Origin: Chitinophagaceae bacterium
Lineage (GTDB): Bacteria > Bacteroidota > Bacteroidia > Chitinophagales > Chitinophagaceae
Assembly (NCBI GenBank): GCA_025963615.1
Contig: JAOQAL010000006.1
Location: forward strand, 1-8,088
Reading direction: 5' to 3'
Length of the DNA: 8,088 nt
The translations under genes were made by a program, and so were the position numbers. Under the pieces are notes generated by a model. That model saw only the letters and a list, made by a program, of their open reading frames with translations, searched no databases and had not been told where the DNA came from. Position 1 is the stretch's first letter; each line of letters begins with the position of its first letter. This document shows, piece after piece, positions 1 through 5,587 of this stretch.

Positions 1-2
1 TT

Positions 3-38
3 ATTAATAAGAAATTAGAGAAGAAAAAGGTAGTGTAA
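3..38 (+). CDS. Possible 3' end of a plus-strand gene cut by the window edge
   Basis: Frame 3 of the plus strand is open from the window edge and stops with TAA at 36-38, giving a lysine-rich tail that reads INKKLEKKKVV. Such a basic, helical tail is a common protein ending. A terminator-like hairpin with a T8 run overlaps and follows the stop, which fits a gene ending here. Eleven codons are far too few to identify a family, and the other two plus frames also close within the first 20 bases, so this may be chance. Confidence 0.22.
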   Translation: MNKKLEKKKVV

Positions 39-53
39 CCTTACATTTTTTTT
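32..53 (+). terminator. Terminator-like hairpin with T8 tract
   Basis: AGTGTAA (32-38) can pair with TTACATT (41-47) with one G-U pair, followed by a T run through position 53. The apparent 2-nt loop must open to four nucleotides in practice, so the real stem is about six AT-rich pairs. It would end transcription entering from the left on the plus strand. The stem is weak and the U tract is good. Confidence 0.35.
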
Positions 54-226
54 GGAAACCTGCTACCCGCTTCTATTCCAACCCCCAAACAGAAAACTCA
101 AACGAAAAGCTCTTTTTTATTGGGATTCAAACACGGCATCCTTTAAAATGCAATTGAAAGATAACCAGTTATAGAACCTATGCGACGATTTTGCACGTCT
201 CGTACGGGCTACCAAACGTGAATTTG

Positions 227-253
227 AGCCATCTTTAAACGGATGGCTTTTTT
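227..253 (+). terminator. Rho-independent terminator, plus direction
   Basis: AGCCATC (227-233) pairs perfectly with GATGGCT (242-248) around an 8-nt loop and runs straight into T6 (248-253). This is the best terminator shape in the window. In the minus direction there is no U tract, so it faces plus. No plus-strand gene is visible just upstream. The sequence at 204-214 (ACGGGCTACCA) resembles a tRNA acceptor end with CCA, but no T-loop or tRNA body precedes it. It may be the terminator of a lost RNA or gene, or belong to a transcript reading in from the left. Confidence 0.6.
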
Positions 254-341
254 CATGGCTGTTTAGAAAGCTTACCAGTTGCGGGATTTGTTCAAAAAAG
301 GTATTTACTCTTGCCACGGCTTCCGTCCGCCCCAGTAGTGC

Positions 342-359
342 AAAACCGCCTGTAGCGGT
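342..359 (-). terminator. Weak terminator-like hairpin after the VOC gene
   Basis: On the minus strand ACCGC pairs with GCGGT around a 5-nt loop, and the second arm continues into TTTT. It lies about 37 nt beyond the stop of the VOC gene (396-398), the right place for its terminator. The stem is GC-rich but only five pairs and the U tract is only four long, so termination would be leaky. Confidence 0.35.
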
Positions 360-395
360 ATGGCGTTCATCGCCCTTCTCAAAATGTTTTTCTAT

Positions 396-920
396 TTATT
401 TTGTTGTCTTGGCACCGATTTTATCGCCTAGCTTTTCAAATTCTATGTCATTAGGCTCCCATAGTTCAATTTTATTGCCTTCTATATCCATGATATGAAT
501 GAATTTTCCGTAATCAGCCGTTTCAAGTTTGTCCAGGATTGTTACACTGTCTTTTCTAAGCTGATCAATAAGGGCTTCTAGATTTTCAACTCTATAATTA
601 ATCATAAAGTCTTTCGTTGAAGGTTCAAAGTATTTCGTTTTTTCAGCAAACGGGCTCCACTGGGTAAAACCTTTTTTTGTAGTATCTGCACCTTGTCTCC
701 ACTCAAATACTGCCCCATATTCATTAGTATTTAAACCAAGATGAGTTTGATACCATGCTCTGATTTTTTTGGGATCCTTGCATTTGAAAAAAATGCCGCC
801 AATGCCTGTTGCCCTTTTCAATGGTTGTTCGCCATTATTATTTGTTATCAGAGATTTCAAAGCGAATCCAAGCGCGAATGTGGTGATAAGGCTGAGCGTG
901 ATCAATATTCTTTTTTTCAT
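396..920 (-). CDS. Exported VOC (glyoxalase/bleomycin-resistance fold) protein
   Basis: A 174-residue protein of the vicinal oxygen chelate superfamily. The start is taken at the ATG at 918-920 because it opens directly with a signal or anchor (MKKR, then hydrophobic residues 5-24). The in-frame ATG 51 bases further upstream would place 17 polar residues before it. The VOC domain spans about residues 37-157. GIGGIFF opens the first beta-alpha-beta unit, and the second ends with GKFIHIMD (138-145), EGNKIELWEP (147-156) and the usual acidic metal-ligand position E152. The position where many glyoxalases carry an N-terminal metal His is Gly here, so the metal site may be incomplete and the activity cannot be named. 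Typical relatives are cytoplasmic and about 120-130 residues, so the N-terminal export or anchor segment is the notable feature. No Shine-Dalgarno is seen. Family assignment is firm, substrate unknown. Confidence 0.9.
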   Translation of the reverse strand: MKKRILITLSLITTFALGFALKSLITNNNGEQPLKRATGIGGIFFKCKDPKKIRAWYQTHLGLNTNEYGAVFEWRQGADTTKKGFTQWSPFAEKTKYFEPSTKDFMINYRVENLEALIDQLRKDSVTILDKLETADYGKFIHIMDIEGNKIELWEPNDIEFEKLGDKIGAKTTK

Positions 921-1005
921 TGTCGATATTTTAAACTTGCGATGGTTGCCAATTACGCTTACCGCAGACAAAGAGAAAAGTATCCGCGATGCCCCTGATA
1001 AAGCC

Positions 1006-1030
1006 CCCGCAGTATGATGTATGTTGCGGG
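1006..1030. repeat. Inverted repeat CCCGCA/TGCGGG
   Basis: CCCGCA (1006-1011) and TGCGGG (1025-1030) are perfect complements around 13 bases, about 90 bp upstream of the VOC start. There is no T run directly after it on either side, so it is not a canonical terminator. It could be an operator or a leader hairpin of the VOC transcript. The overlapping 9-mer AGTATGATG (1011-1019) recurs inverted as CATCATACT at 1109-1117. Confidence 0.3.
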
Positions 1031-1135
1031 TACTTCTATCTGGTTATTTTTTTAATCGTATTTACTGTTATTATCTCACCCGTTCTTGTTTGTACGATGA
1101 ACAGATAGCATCATACTTCACACTTAAATATACGC

Positions 1136-1175
1136 AAGTTTGGATATTTTCTTAGTAGTGAACTTATTCAAACTT
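1136..1175. repeat. Inverted repeat AAGTTTG/CAAACTT
   Basis: AAGTTTG (1136-1142) and CAAACTT (1169-1175) are perfect 7-bp arms separated by 26 bp. They sit in the middle of the shared upstream region of two divergent genes, where a regulator site would be expected. In AT-rich DNA such arms can arise by chance. Confidence 0.2.
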
Positions 1176-1299
1176 TCACCAATTCCTTTAAATCGATTAA
1201 CAAAAAGTATTTATGTAAGAAAAGCATAGTGCAGGTATACTGCGGTCACCGTTGATACGGGCCGCCATAATTTTGATAAGTGATAACTGGACGTTTCGC

Positions 1300-1313
1300 A
1301 ATTTTTAAAAATT
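1300..1313. repeat. 14-bp AT-only perfect palindrome
   Basis: The block at 1300-1313 (AATTTTTAAAAATT) equals its own reverse complement. It lies in the divergent upstream region, close to the first TAACTGGAC copy. A dyad-binding regulator site is possible. The all-AT composition makes chance occurrence quite plausible. Confidence 0.2.
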
Positions 1314-1481
1314 AAAACCATGTGCTATGCGCACCACAAAATCGCAAACTTAATCGGATTTCATAGGCCAGAAATTTTATACCGGCATAATTAACTGGAC
1401 CTGGAGCTAATATTTTTTGACGAACAACTTCGTTTCTTAAAAACAGATTCAAACGCTCGATTGAGAAGCCATAGTTATTCA

Positions 1482-1530
1482 AAAAATCTGAGCGATGCTG
1501 TCGCTCTTCGCTGAAGAAGGAAGTTTTTTT
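1482..1530. promoter_or_regulatory. Structured leader: two adjacent hairpins ahead of the LamG gene
   Basis: GAGCGA (1490-1495) pairs perfectly with TCGCTC (1501-1506) around TGCTG. TCTTC (1505-1509) pairs with GAAGA (1513-1517) around GCT, and a T7 run follows at 1524-1530. The two stems share bases 1505-1506, so their ends compete. Read on the minus strand, the first hairpin is followed by AGA and T6, making it a fair minus-facing terminator. Read on plus, the pair could form an attenuator-like leader about 85 bp before the LamG ATG, if the promoter lies upstream. The hairpins are seen in the sequence; the regulatory role is inferred. Confidence 0.35.
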
Positions 1531-1614
1531 CAAAAATTATAATGGTATATACTTAGATATTGCTAAGAAGTAACTGGACTTAGCTTTTTATTCATAGTTT
1601 TATAAAAACCAAAT

Positions 1615-3576
1615 ATGCGTTCACCCAGTTTTAATTTTTTTTTTCTAAAACCAATTGCTCTCAGTTTATTTTTATTTCTCTTTTTATTTTCTGCACAATC
1701 GCAATTAAGCAATTCTCTGACTTTTGATGGCGTCGACGACCAGGTAACTATTTCCAACCCAGGTATATTTGATTTTACATCAGGAACTGTCGAAGCCTGG
1801 GTAAAACCTGGTTCGTTCAATGCAAACAAAGTATTTATTTCAATGCGTACCAGCAGCGGAAACCGTTGGAGTGCTCACCTGAATCAATCAGCTGGAACCA
1901 TCGGTATCGAGGTTGGCGCCACTTTTAATACGCTTGCCTATACCTTTCAGGCCGGTACATGGTATCATATTGCCCTGGTGATGACTACTGCCAATACCGC
2001 TGTATATGTGAACGGTTTGTTTATTGGTAATACAGGCAATGGAATTAATGCTGCTGTTACAGGAAACCCGTTGATCATTGGATCACCTGATGATATGACC
2101 TTTCCCGGAGAATGGTTTACCGGCGATATAGACGAAGTACGGGTATGGAGCACAAGCCTCACCCAGGCTCAGATAAAAGAAACCATCTTTAAAGCACCTG
2201 CTGCAAATGCCAGTGGCCTGCTGGCCTACTATGCATTTAATGATGGAAGCGGCAGTGCATTAGTTAATTCCTGCACAAACACATCGGGTGTAGATGGCAC
2301 GCTGGTTAATGGGCCTTTGTGGGCTAACAGTCCTGTGAAATTTGCCGGTAATGCGTTATCGTTTGACGGGACAAATGATTATGTACAAATTCCCTGGTCG
2401 GCCTCCCACGATATGAGCAATACGCTTACTGTTGAAGCATGGGTTTATCCTACCAACAATAATTGGCACAATATCCTGATGAAGGGAAATTACGGCTACG
2501 GTTTTTCGCTCAGTGGTTTTGGCGGGACTGGCGGCTGTGGTAATTTTGGCAAGTTGGTATTCTGGGACCAGGCTGCGTGTGGTAGCACCATTCGTTCTTC
2601 AATTACCTATGCGCTGAATACCTGGCAACATGTGGCCGTTACGGTGGAAGATATCGGTACTCAGTTACGGATCTATTTTTACCTGAATGGTGTGCAGGAT
2701 GGCCCGTATTTAAGTGGCGCCAGCGCTATCAGCAATGGCGGCGCCAATAAACTATTATATCTTGGAATGCAGGGCGAATGTTTTTGCAACTATTTTTCAG
2801 GAAACATGGATGAACTGCGGTTATGGAGTGAAGTGCGCACCCAAGGCCAGATACAGACAGCTATGAATAATGAACTGGATCCCGCGATTCAGCCTAACCT
2901 CGTTGCCTATTATACGTTCAACCAGGGCATAGCTGCAGGCACTAATACGGGGTTGCCCACGGTAATTGACCAGAAAGGGAGTAACAATGCTACGCTCACC
3001 AATTTTGGCCTAAGCGCTGTCTCTTCCAATTATGTAGCCCAAAAGAGCGGCTTGTTTATATTGCCCTTAGCGTGGCTCAGTTTCACTGCTCAAAAACAAG
3101 ACGATAAAGTATTACTGAACTGGGGTACAGCCAGCGAGGAGAATACAAAGGATTTTATCATTCAACATAGCCCTGACGGCACTGCCTGGAGTAATGTTGG
3201 CAGGATTGCAGCATCTGGCAATAGTAATACATCAAGCTACTACACTTATACCCATACAAACCCAGTCAGTGGTATCAACTATTATCGCATCCAGCAAACA
3301 GACCTGGATGATAAAAGAAGCTATAGTGAGATCAGGTCTGTAAAATTTCTTAATGATCATATACCTTTTAGCATTCTTGTGAATCCTGTTACGAATGGAT
3401 CCATGCAAGTGCAGGTAAATGTTGTTGCTGTTCTTTCGCTATATAATAGCGACGGCAGATTGGTTTGGAGCAGGAAGGCAACACCGGGAATTCAGACTTT
3501 TGATATAAGCGCCTATGCAAAAGGAGTATACCTGCTAAAATCGGATAACCATTTGCAGAAAATAGTGGTACAATAA
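1615..3576 (+). CDS. Secreted double-LamG protein with T9SS type A sorting domain
   Basis: A 653-residue protein. Residues 1-30 are a signal peptide with a very Phe/Leu-rich core, probably cleaved near SAQSQ. Two laminin-G/concanavalin-like domains follow. LamG1 is about 34-210: it opens with LTFDGVDDQVTI and closes with GDIDEVRVW and LLAYYAFNDG. LamG2 is about 247-437: it opens with ALSFDGTNDYVQIP and closes with GNMDELRLW and NLVAYYTFNQG. LamG2 carries five cysteines (308, 322, 389, 391 and nearby loops), absent from LamG1. Residues 484-580 form an Ig/fibronectin-like module common before T9SS tails. Residues about 584-653 are the sorting domain, with VNPVTNG, LYNSDGRLVW and the GVYLLK and KIVVQ ending. 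By family knowledge it crosses the outer membrane by T9SS and is attached or released. It probably binds glycans or protein ligands; no catalytic domain is present. The start at 1615 is fixed by the signal peptide. A T10 tract covers codons 8-10. Confidence 0.93.
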   Translation: MRSPSFNFFFLKPIALSLFLFLFLFSAQSQLSNSLTFDGVDDQVTISNPGIFDFTSGTVEAWVKPGSFNANKVFISMRTSSGNRWSAHLNQSAGTIGIEVGATFNTLAYTFQAGTWYHIALVMTTANTAVYVNGLFIGNTGNGINAAVTGNPLIIGSPDDMTFPGEWFTGDIDEVRVWSTSLTQAQIKETIFKAPAANASGLLAYYAFNDGSGSALVNSCTNTSGVDGTLVNGPLWANSPVKFAGNALSFDGTNDYVQIPWSASHDMSNTLTVEAWVYPTNNNWHNILMKGNYGYGFSLSGFGGTGGCGNFGKLVFWDQAACGSTIRSSITYALNTWQHVAVTVEDIGTQLRIYFYLNGVQDGPYLSGASAISNGGANKLLYLGMQGECFCNYFSGNMDELRLWSEVRTQGQIQTAMNNELDPAIQPNLVAYYTFNQGIAAGTNTGLPTVIDQKGSNNATLTNFGLSAVSSNYVAQKSGLFILPLAWLSFTAQKQDDKVLLNWGTASEENTKDFIIQHSPDGTAWSNVGRIAASGNSNTSSYYTYTHTNPVSGINYYRIQQTDLDDKRSYSEIRSVKFLNDHIPFSILVNPVTNGSMQVQVNVVAVLSLYNSDGRLVWSRKATPGIQTFDISAYAKGVYLLKSDNHLQKIVVQ

Positions 3577-3628
3577 CTTGTAAGCCACTGTAAAAATGTA
3601 AGATGCAGAATATAAAAATTTAAAAAAG

Positions 3629-3688
3629 GTAAACAGCGCCTGTGTAAATGTAAAATGAGTGAACAACGGCTGTGTGAAAATCAGATAA
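3629..3688 (+). repeat. Degenerate 30-bp tandem repeat, two units
   Basis: Units 3629-3658 and 3659-3688 match at about 21 of 30 positions, with a shared core CTGTGT (TGTGT preceded by C) and GT-AACA starts. The exact 30-bp period suggests an old duplication that has diverged. It lies just after the LamG stop, and no function is apparent. Confidence 0.35.
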
Positions 3689-3724
3689 ACACACTCAATC
3701 CCAAATTCAGAATCTAAATAATTC

Positions 3725-3756
3725 CTGCGGGGCCAATACGACGTCGCAGATTTTTT
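3725..3756 (+). terminator. Probable terminator of the LamG gene
   Basis: CTGCG (3725-3729) pairs with CGCAG (3745-3749), extendable by one G-U pair. The loop contains the palindrome CGACGTCG, and T6 follows at 3751-3756. It is about 150 bp after the LamG stop, with no plus-strand gene between. The stem is short but GC-rich and the U tract is good. Confidence 0.45.
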
Positions 3757-3785
3757 ATGTGGTGCATTTTTGCATTAACCAACGA

Positions 3786-3902
3786 TTACTGAAATAAATC
3801 GGCCGGATTCATTTTCAAAAAATCCTGCCACATGATCCCGGAATTACCGACTAGCAAAACCTTATCTGAATTTACCTGCTCGAAAATGTCTGGGCAGCAT
3901 AA
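3786..3902 (-). pseudogene. Possible 3' remnant of a gene (38 codons)
   Basis: A minus-strand frame is open for 38 codons to a TAA at 3786-3788. It reads like true protein: PDIFEQVNSDKVLLVGNSG, followed by a stretch with MWQDFLKM and ending PADLFQ. The codon choice is mixed and coding-like, and it holds Trp, Met and well-spaced hydrophobics. It has no credible start codon at its head and is closed by a TAA just upstream, so if real it is the tail of a truncated gene. I do not recognise the family. It lies directly downstream of, but in no continuous frame with, the gene ending at 3941. Confidence 0.3.
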
Positions 3903-3940
3903 TTACTACTCAAATCGGACCGTAGAGTACATACATGAAA

Positions 3941-5197
3941 TCATTTTCTCTGATCTGTCCTGTCCGGGGATTCCCAAAGTAATTTTATAGTTTCTTCCTG
4001 TGAGTATCCTATGAGACAGGCCGGTGTCCTTGTGTTGGCACGGTAGCTGCCCTGCGATTCATTTGGACAACTGATCATCCGGGTCCCGGGCATTTCAAGG
4101 TGACCAACCGCATCCGTTTGCTTGATCCAGTTGAAAGCATATTTTAACCAATTATTTCGGTAGGCCGCTGACTGAAGGGAAAACCAGGAGATCTCGTCCC
4201 ATCCCCAAACGAAAAAGGAAGTAGTATCTGCTATATTGGGCGTTTTGCCACGACCAAAATTGTCGAATTCCACGAGATAAGGCAAGTGATCGCAACTCCA
4301 GCCGCTGGGTGAAAAGCCACCTTTGCTTTTTGTGTAGATGCCGTCCAGGTAGTTCACCTGCAATTTTCCCTCATACGGTTTTTCAGGGATGGCCTTTATT
4401 CGTAAAGGGAATGAATTAAAATCAAGTAAGCTCTTATTGTCCTTTAACATTCCGCCATTGGGAACATGAGCGTCCAGTAAAACCCAATGCCGGCGGGCAT
4501 GCTTATTTGCATAGTGGCGAATCATACTGATAACTTTCGCCCATGAGCTCTTCTGCGGGTCGTTCATTCCTATCAATTCGACCTGCCCCAGGTGAAACGC
4601 TTCGCAACCCAAGTCAATATAAGAACAGGCCAGGAAATAAAACCAAAGCTGTGTTTCCTGTTCACTGATGTCAGGCACGCTGCTTCCCTTTTGCCAGTGA
4701 TCAACGAATTTGCCCTGTTTGTTCAACATGGCCTCATAGGAAAAATGCCTGGATATTGCTGAAAGACCAAAAGCTTTGAAAACCCATGCCGGGATACTTA
4801 TTTGGTTAGCCTCTTGTGTAATGATTTCGAACAGGCATCCCTGGAAGATGATGTCAGGATCAAATTCGTGAAGCCTTCTAATGATTGAACGGGCACTGTC
4901 CCAGAAAGAAGGTTTGTTTAAAAGACTTTCCCCTCCCCATCGGTAAATTGCCCTGCCAATGAATTTGGCGCCTATATTTTTAACCAGGCGGATATCGTCT
5001 GCATGATAGGGATAGAGGCGGCTTCCTTCCGGATTTTCCGGGATCAGCAAGTACACCATCGTGACGGCCCTTTCCAGGTAATTATCAAGTACTTCCCTTG
5101 ATATACCGTTCTTATCAAACCGGTATGTCTTTTTCTGACCATTGACCAACAGGGGAAACAAAAACCAGGTCATAAAGACAGCTATTATTATTTTCAT
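3941..5197 (-). CDS. Secreted protein of uncharacterised family, possibly TIM-barrel carbohydrate-active
   Basis: A 418-residue protein. The start is taken at the ATG at 5195-5197, where a clear signal peptide begins (MKIIIAVFMTWFLFPLLVNG, cleavage near residue 20). The frame stays open 66 codons further upstream, but that part has no signal-peptide character. Alternating strands and helices fit a (beta/alpha)8-like fold: DIRLVKNIGAKFIGRAIYRW (68-87), PDIIFQGCLFEIIT (114-127), LWFYFLACSYIDLGCEAFH (184-202), GQVELIG (204-210), HWVLLDAHVPNGGM (237-250), HLPYLVEFDNFG (304-315) and FFVWGWDEISWF (328-339). Acidic residues at strand ends (E124, E199, E207, D242, E310, D334, E335) are candidate active-site groups, as in glycoside hydrolases, but I cannot assign a family or catalytic pair. 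I believe close relatives exist in Bacteroidota and Firmicutes without a named function (memory only). It stands alone, 390 bp from its upstream neighbour. Confidence 0.85.
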   Translation of the reverse strand: MKIIIAVFMTWFLFPLLVNGQKKTYRFDKNGISREVLDNYLERAVTMVYLLIPENPEGSRLYPYHADDIRLVKNIGAKFIGRAIYRWGGESLLNKPSFWDSARSIIRRLHEFDPDIIFQGCLFEIITQEANQISIPAWVFKAFGLSAISRHFSYEAMLNKQGKFVDHWQKGSSVPDISEQETQLWFYFLACSYIDLGCEAFHLGQVELIGMNDPQKSSWAKVISMIRHYANKHARRHWVLLDAHVPNGGMLKDNKSLLDFNSFPLRIKAIPEKPYEGKLQVNYLDGIYTKSKGGFSPSGWSCDHLPYLVEFDNFGRGKTPNIADTTSFFVWGWDEISWFSLQSAAYRNNWLKYAFNWIKQTDAVGHLEMPGTRMISCPNESQGSYRANTRTPACLIGYSQEETIKLLWESPDRTDQRK

Positions 5198-5587
5198 CAA
5201 ACGCTTTTTATTGGATAAATAAAATAAACCCGATGCGCCGGGAGCCTGCCATTTTAAAACAAGGGAAATTAACCTTGGCTGCTTAATTAAACATAAATTT
5301 CCATTTAGTTCAATTAATCCTGTTGATTCAATAAATGAGAATTTAGTGAAACAATTGGCAAAGGCTTTATCTCTTTTTAGACCGTTGCTATTCAATTAAA
5401 GAACGCCGCAGCCGCCGAACTTCACACCAACAACCAATCATAATCCAGTTTTACAAGAGTGCCGTTGCTGTAGATTTCTAATACTGCCAAATGTTTTAGA
5501 ATGGAGCACCAATGCCGTAAAATAATTCAAGTAAAGGAAATTAAACACGGAATTTCATTTTGTAAAAGGAAAAGAAATTTATTGCTG
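5198..5587. other. Spacer between the GT-C gene and the secreted-protein gene
   Basis: Both flanking genes run on the minus strand, so this 390-bp gap should hold the promoter of the gene at 3941-5197 and the end of the transcript from 5588. I see no firm promoter. Inverted arms AATTTC (5551-5556) and GAAATT (5574-5579) lie just after the GT-C stop but lack a U tract. A 34-codon minus-strand frame at 5422-5526, without a start codon, reads somewhat like protein (EIYSNGTLVKLDYDWLLV at its end) and may be a remnant. Confidence 0.45.

Larger units (their letters stand above)
54..395. other. Left flank without a confident gene
   Basis: No recognisable complete gene lies here. The stretch holds the plus-facing terminator at 227-253, a minus-facing hairpin at 342-359, a 92-codon minus-strand open frame that continues in frame after the VOC stop (117-395), and an overlapping 28-codon minus-strand frame (305-391) ending in a motif like the C-terminus of family 8 glycosyltransferases. 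These look like debris of older genes rather than functional loci. Confidence 0.5.
1284..1579 (+). repeat. Three direct copies of TAACTGGAC upstream of the LamG gene
   Basis: The 9-mer TAACTGGAC occurs on the plus strand at 1284-1292, 1392-1400 and 1571-1579, all within 300 bp. The last copy is about 36 bp ahead of the LamG ATG. I did not see further copies of it or its complement elsewhere in the window. Same-strand repetition in one upstream region suggests a binding site or short dispersed repeat. The spacings (108 and 179 bp) show no helical pattern, so function is inference. Confidence 0.35.
921..1614. other. Gene-poor region between the divergent VOC and LamG genes
   Basis: About 690 bp separate the start of the minus-strand VOC gene from the start of the plus-strand LamG gene, so promoters for both should lie here. 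I could not find a convincing Bacteroidota -33/-7 pair (TTG, TAnnTTTG). The region holds inverted repeats at 1006-1030, 1011-1117 and 1136-1175, a 14-bp AT-only palindrome at 1300-1313, three copies of TAACTGGAC, and adjacent hairpins at 1490-1517. A 73-codon minus-strand frame at 1312-1533 has only a TTG start and is probably not a gene. Confidence 0.5.
3577..3940. other. Convergent spacer between the LamG gene and the secreted-protein gene
   Basis: The plus-strand LamG gene and the minus-strand gene ending at 3941 converge on this 364-bp gap. It holds a degenerate two-unit tandem repeat (3629-3688), a plus-facing terminator candidate (3725-3756) and a minus-strand open frame (3786-3902) that looks like a gene remnant. 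No complete gene is seen, and no clear minus-facing terminator follows the stop at 3941. Confidence 0.5.

Noticed and set aside
140..214. tRNA gene ending at ACGGGCTACCA
   Set aside because: There is no TTCRA T-loop, no anticodon arm and no complementary 5' acceptor strand at the required distance.
921..971. 17-codon N-terminal extension of the VOC protein (ATG at 969-971)
   Set aside because: The MKKR-hydrophobic leader starts at the ATG at 918-920, which is the natural start for an exported protein.
741..1017. Two overlapping plus-strand frames over the start of the VOC gene
   Set aside because: They are shadows of the VOC coding strand and its upstream region, with no protein features.
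1312..1533. 73-codon minus-strand frame, with a C-terminal part slightly like an outer-membrane beta-barrel end
   Set aside because: It has only a TTG start with a stop just upstream, contains a strong hairpin and minus-facing T tract, and shows no family I recognise. It lies entirely within the upstream region of the LamG gene.
1563..2162. Two minus-strand frames (1563-1829 and 1965-2162) over the 5' part of the LamG gene
   Set aside because: They are shadows of a strongly supported plus-strand gene.
5198..5395. 66-codon N-terminal extension of the secreted protein (ATG at 5393-5395)
   Set aside because: The extension has no signal or domain, while the internal ATG at 5195-5197 starts a clear signal peptide. 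An internal signal peptide after 66 polar residues would be unusual.
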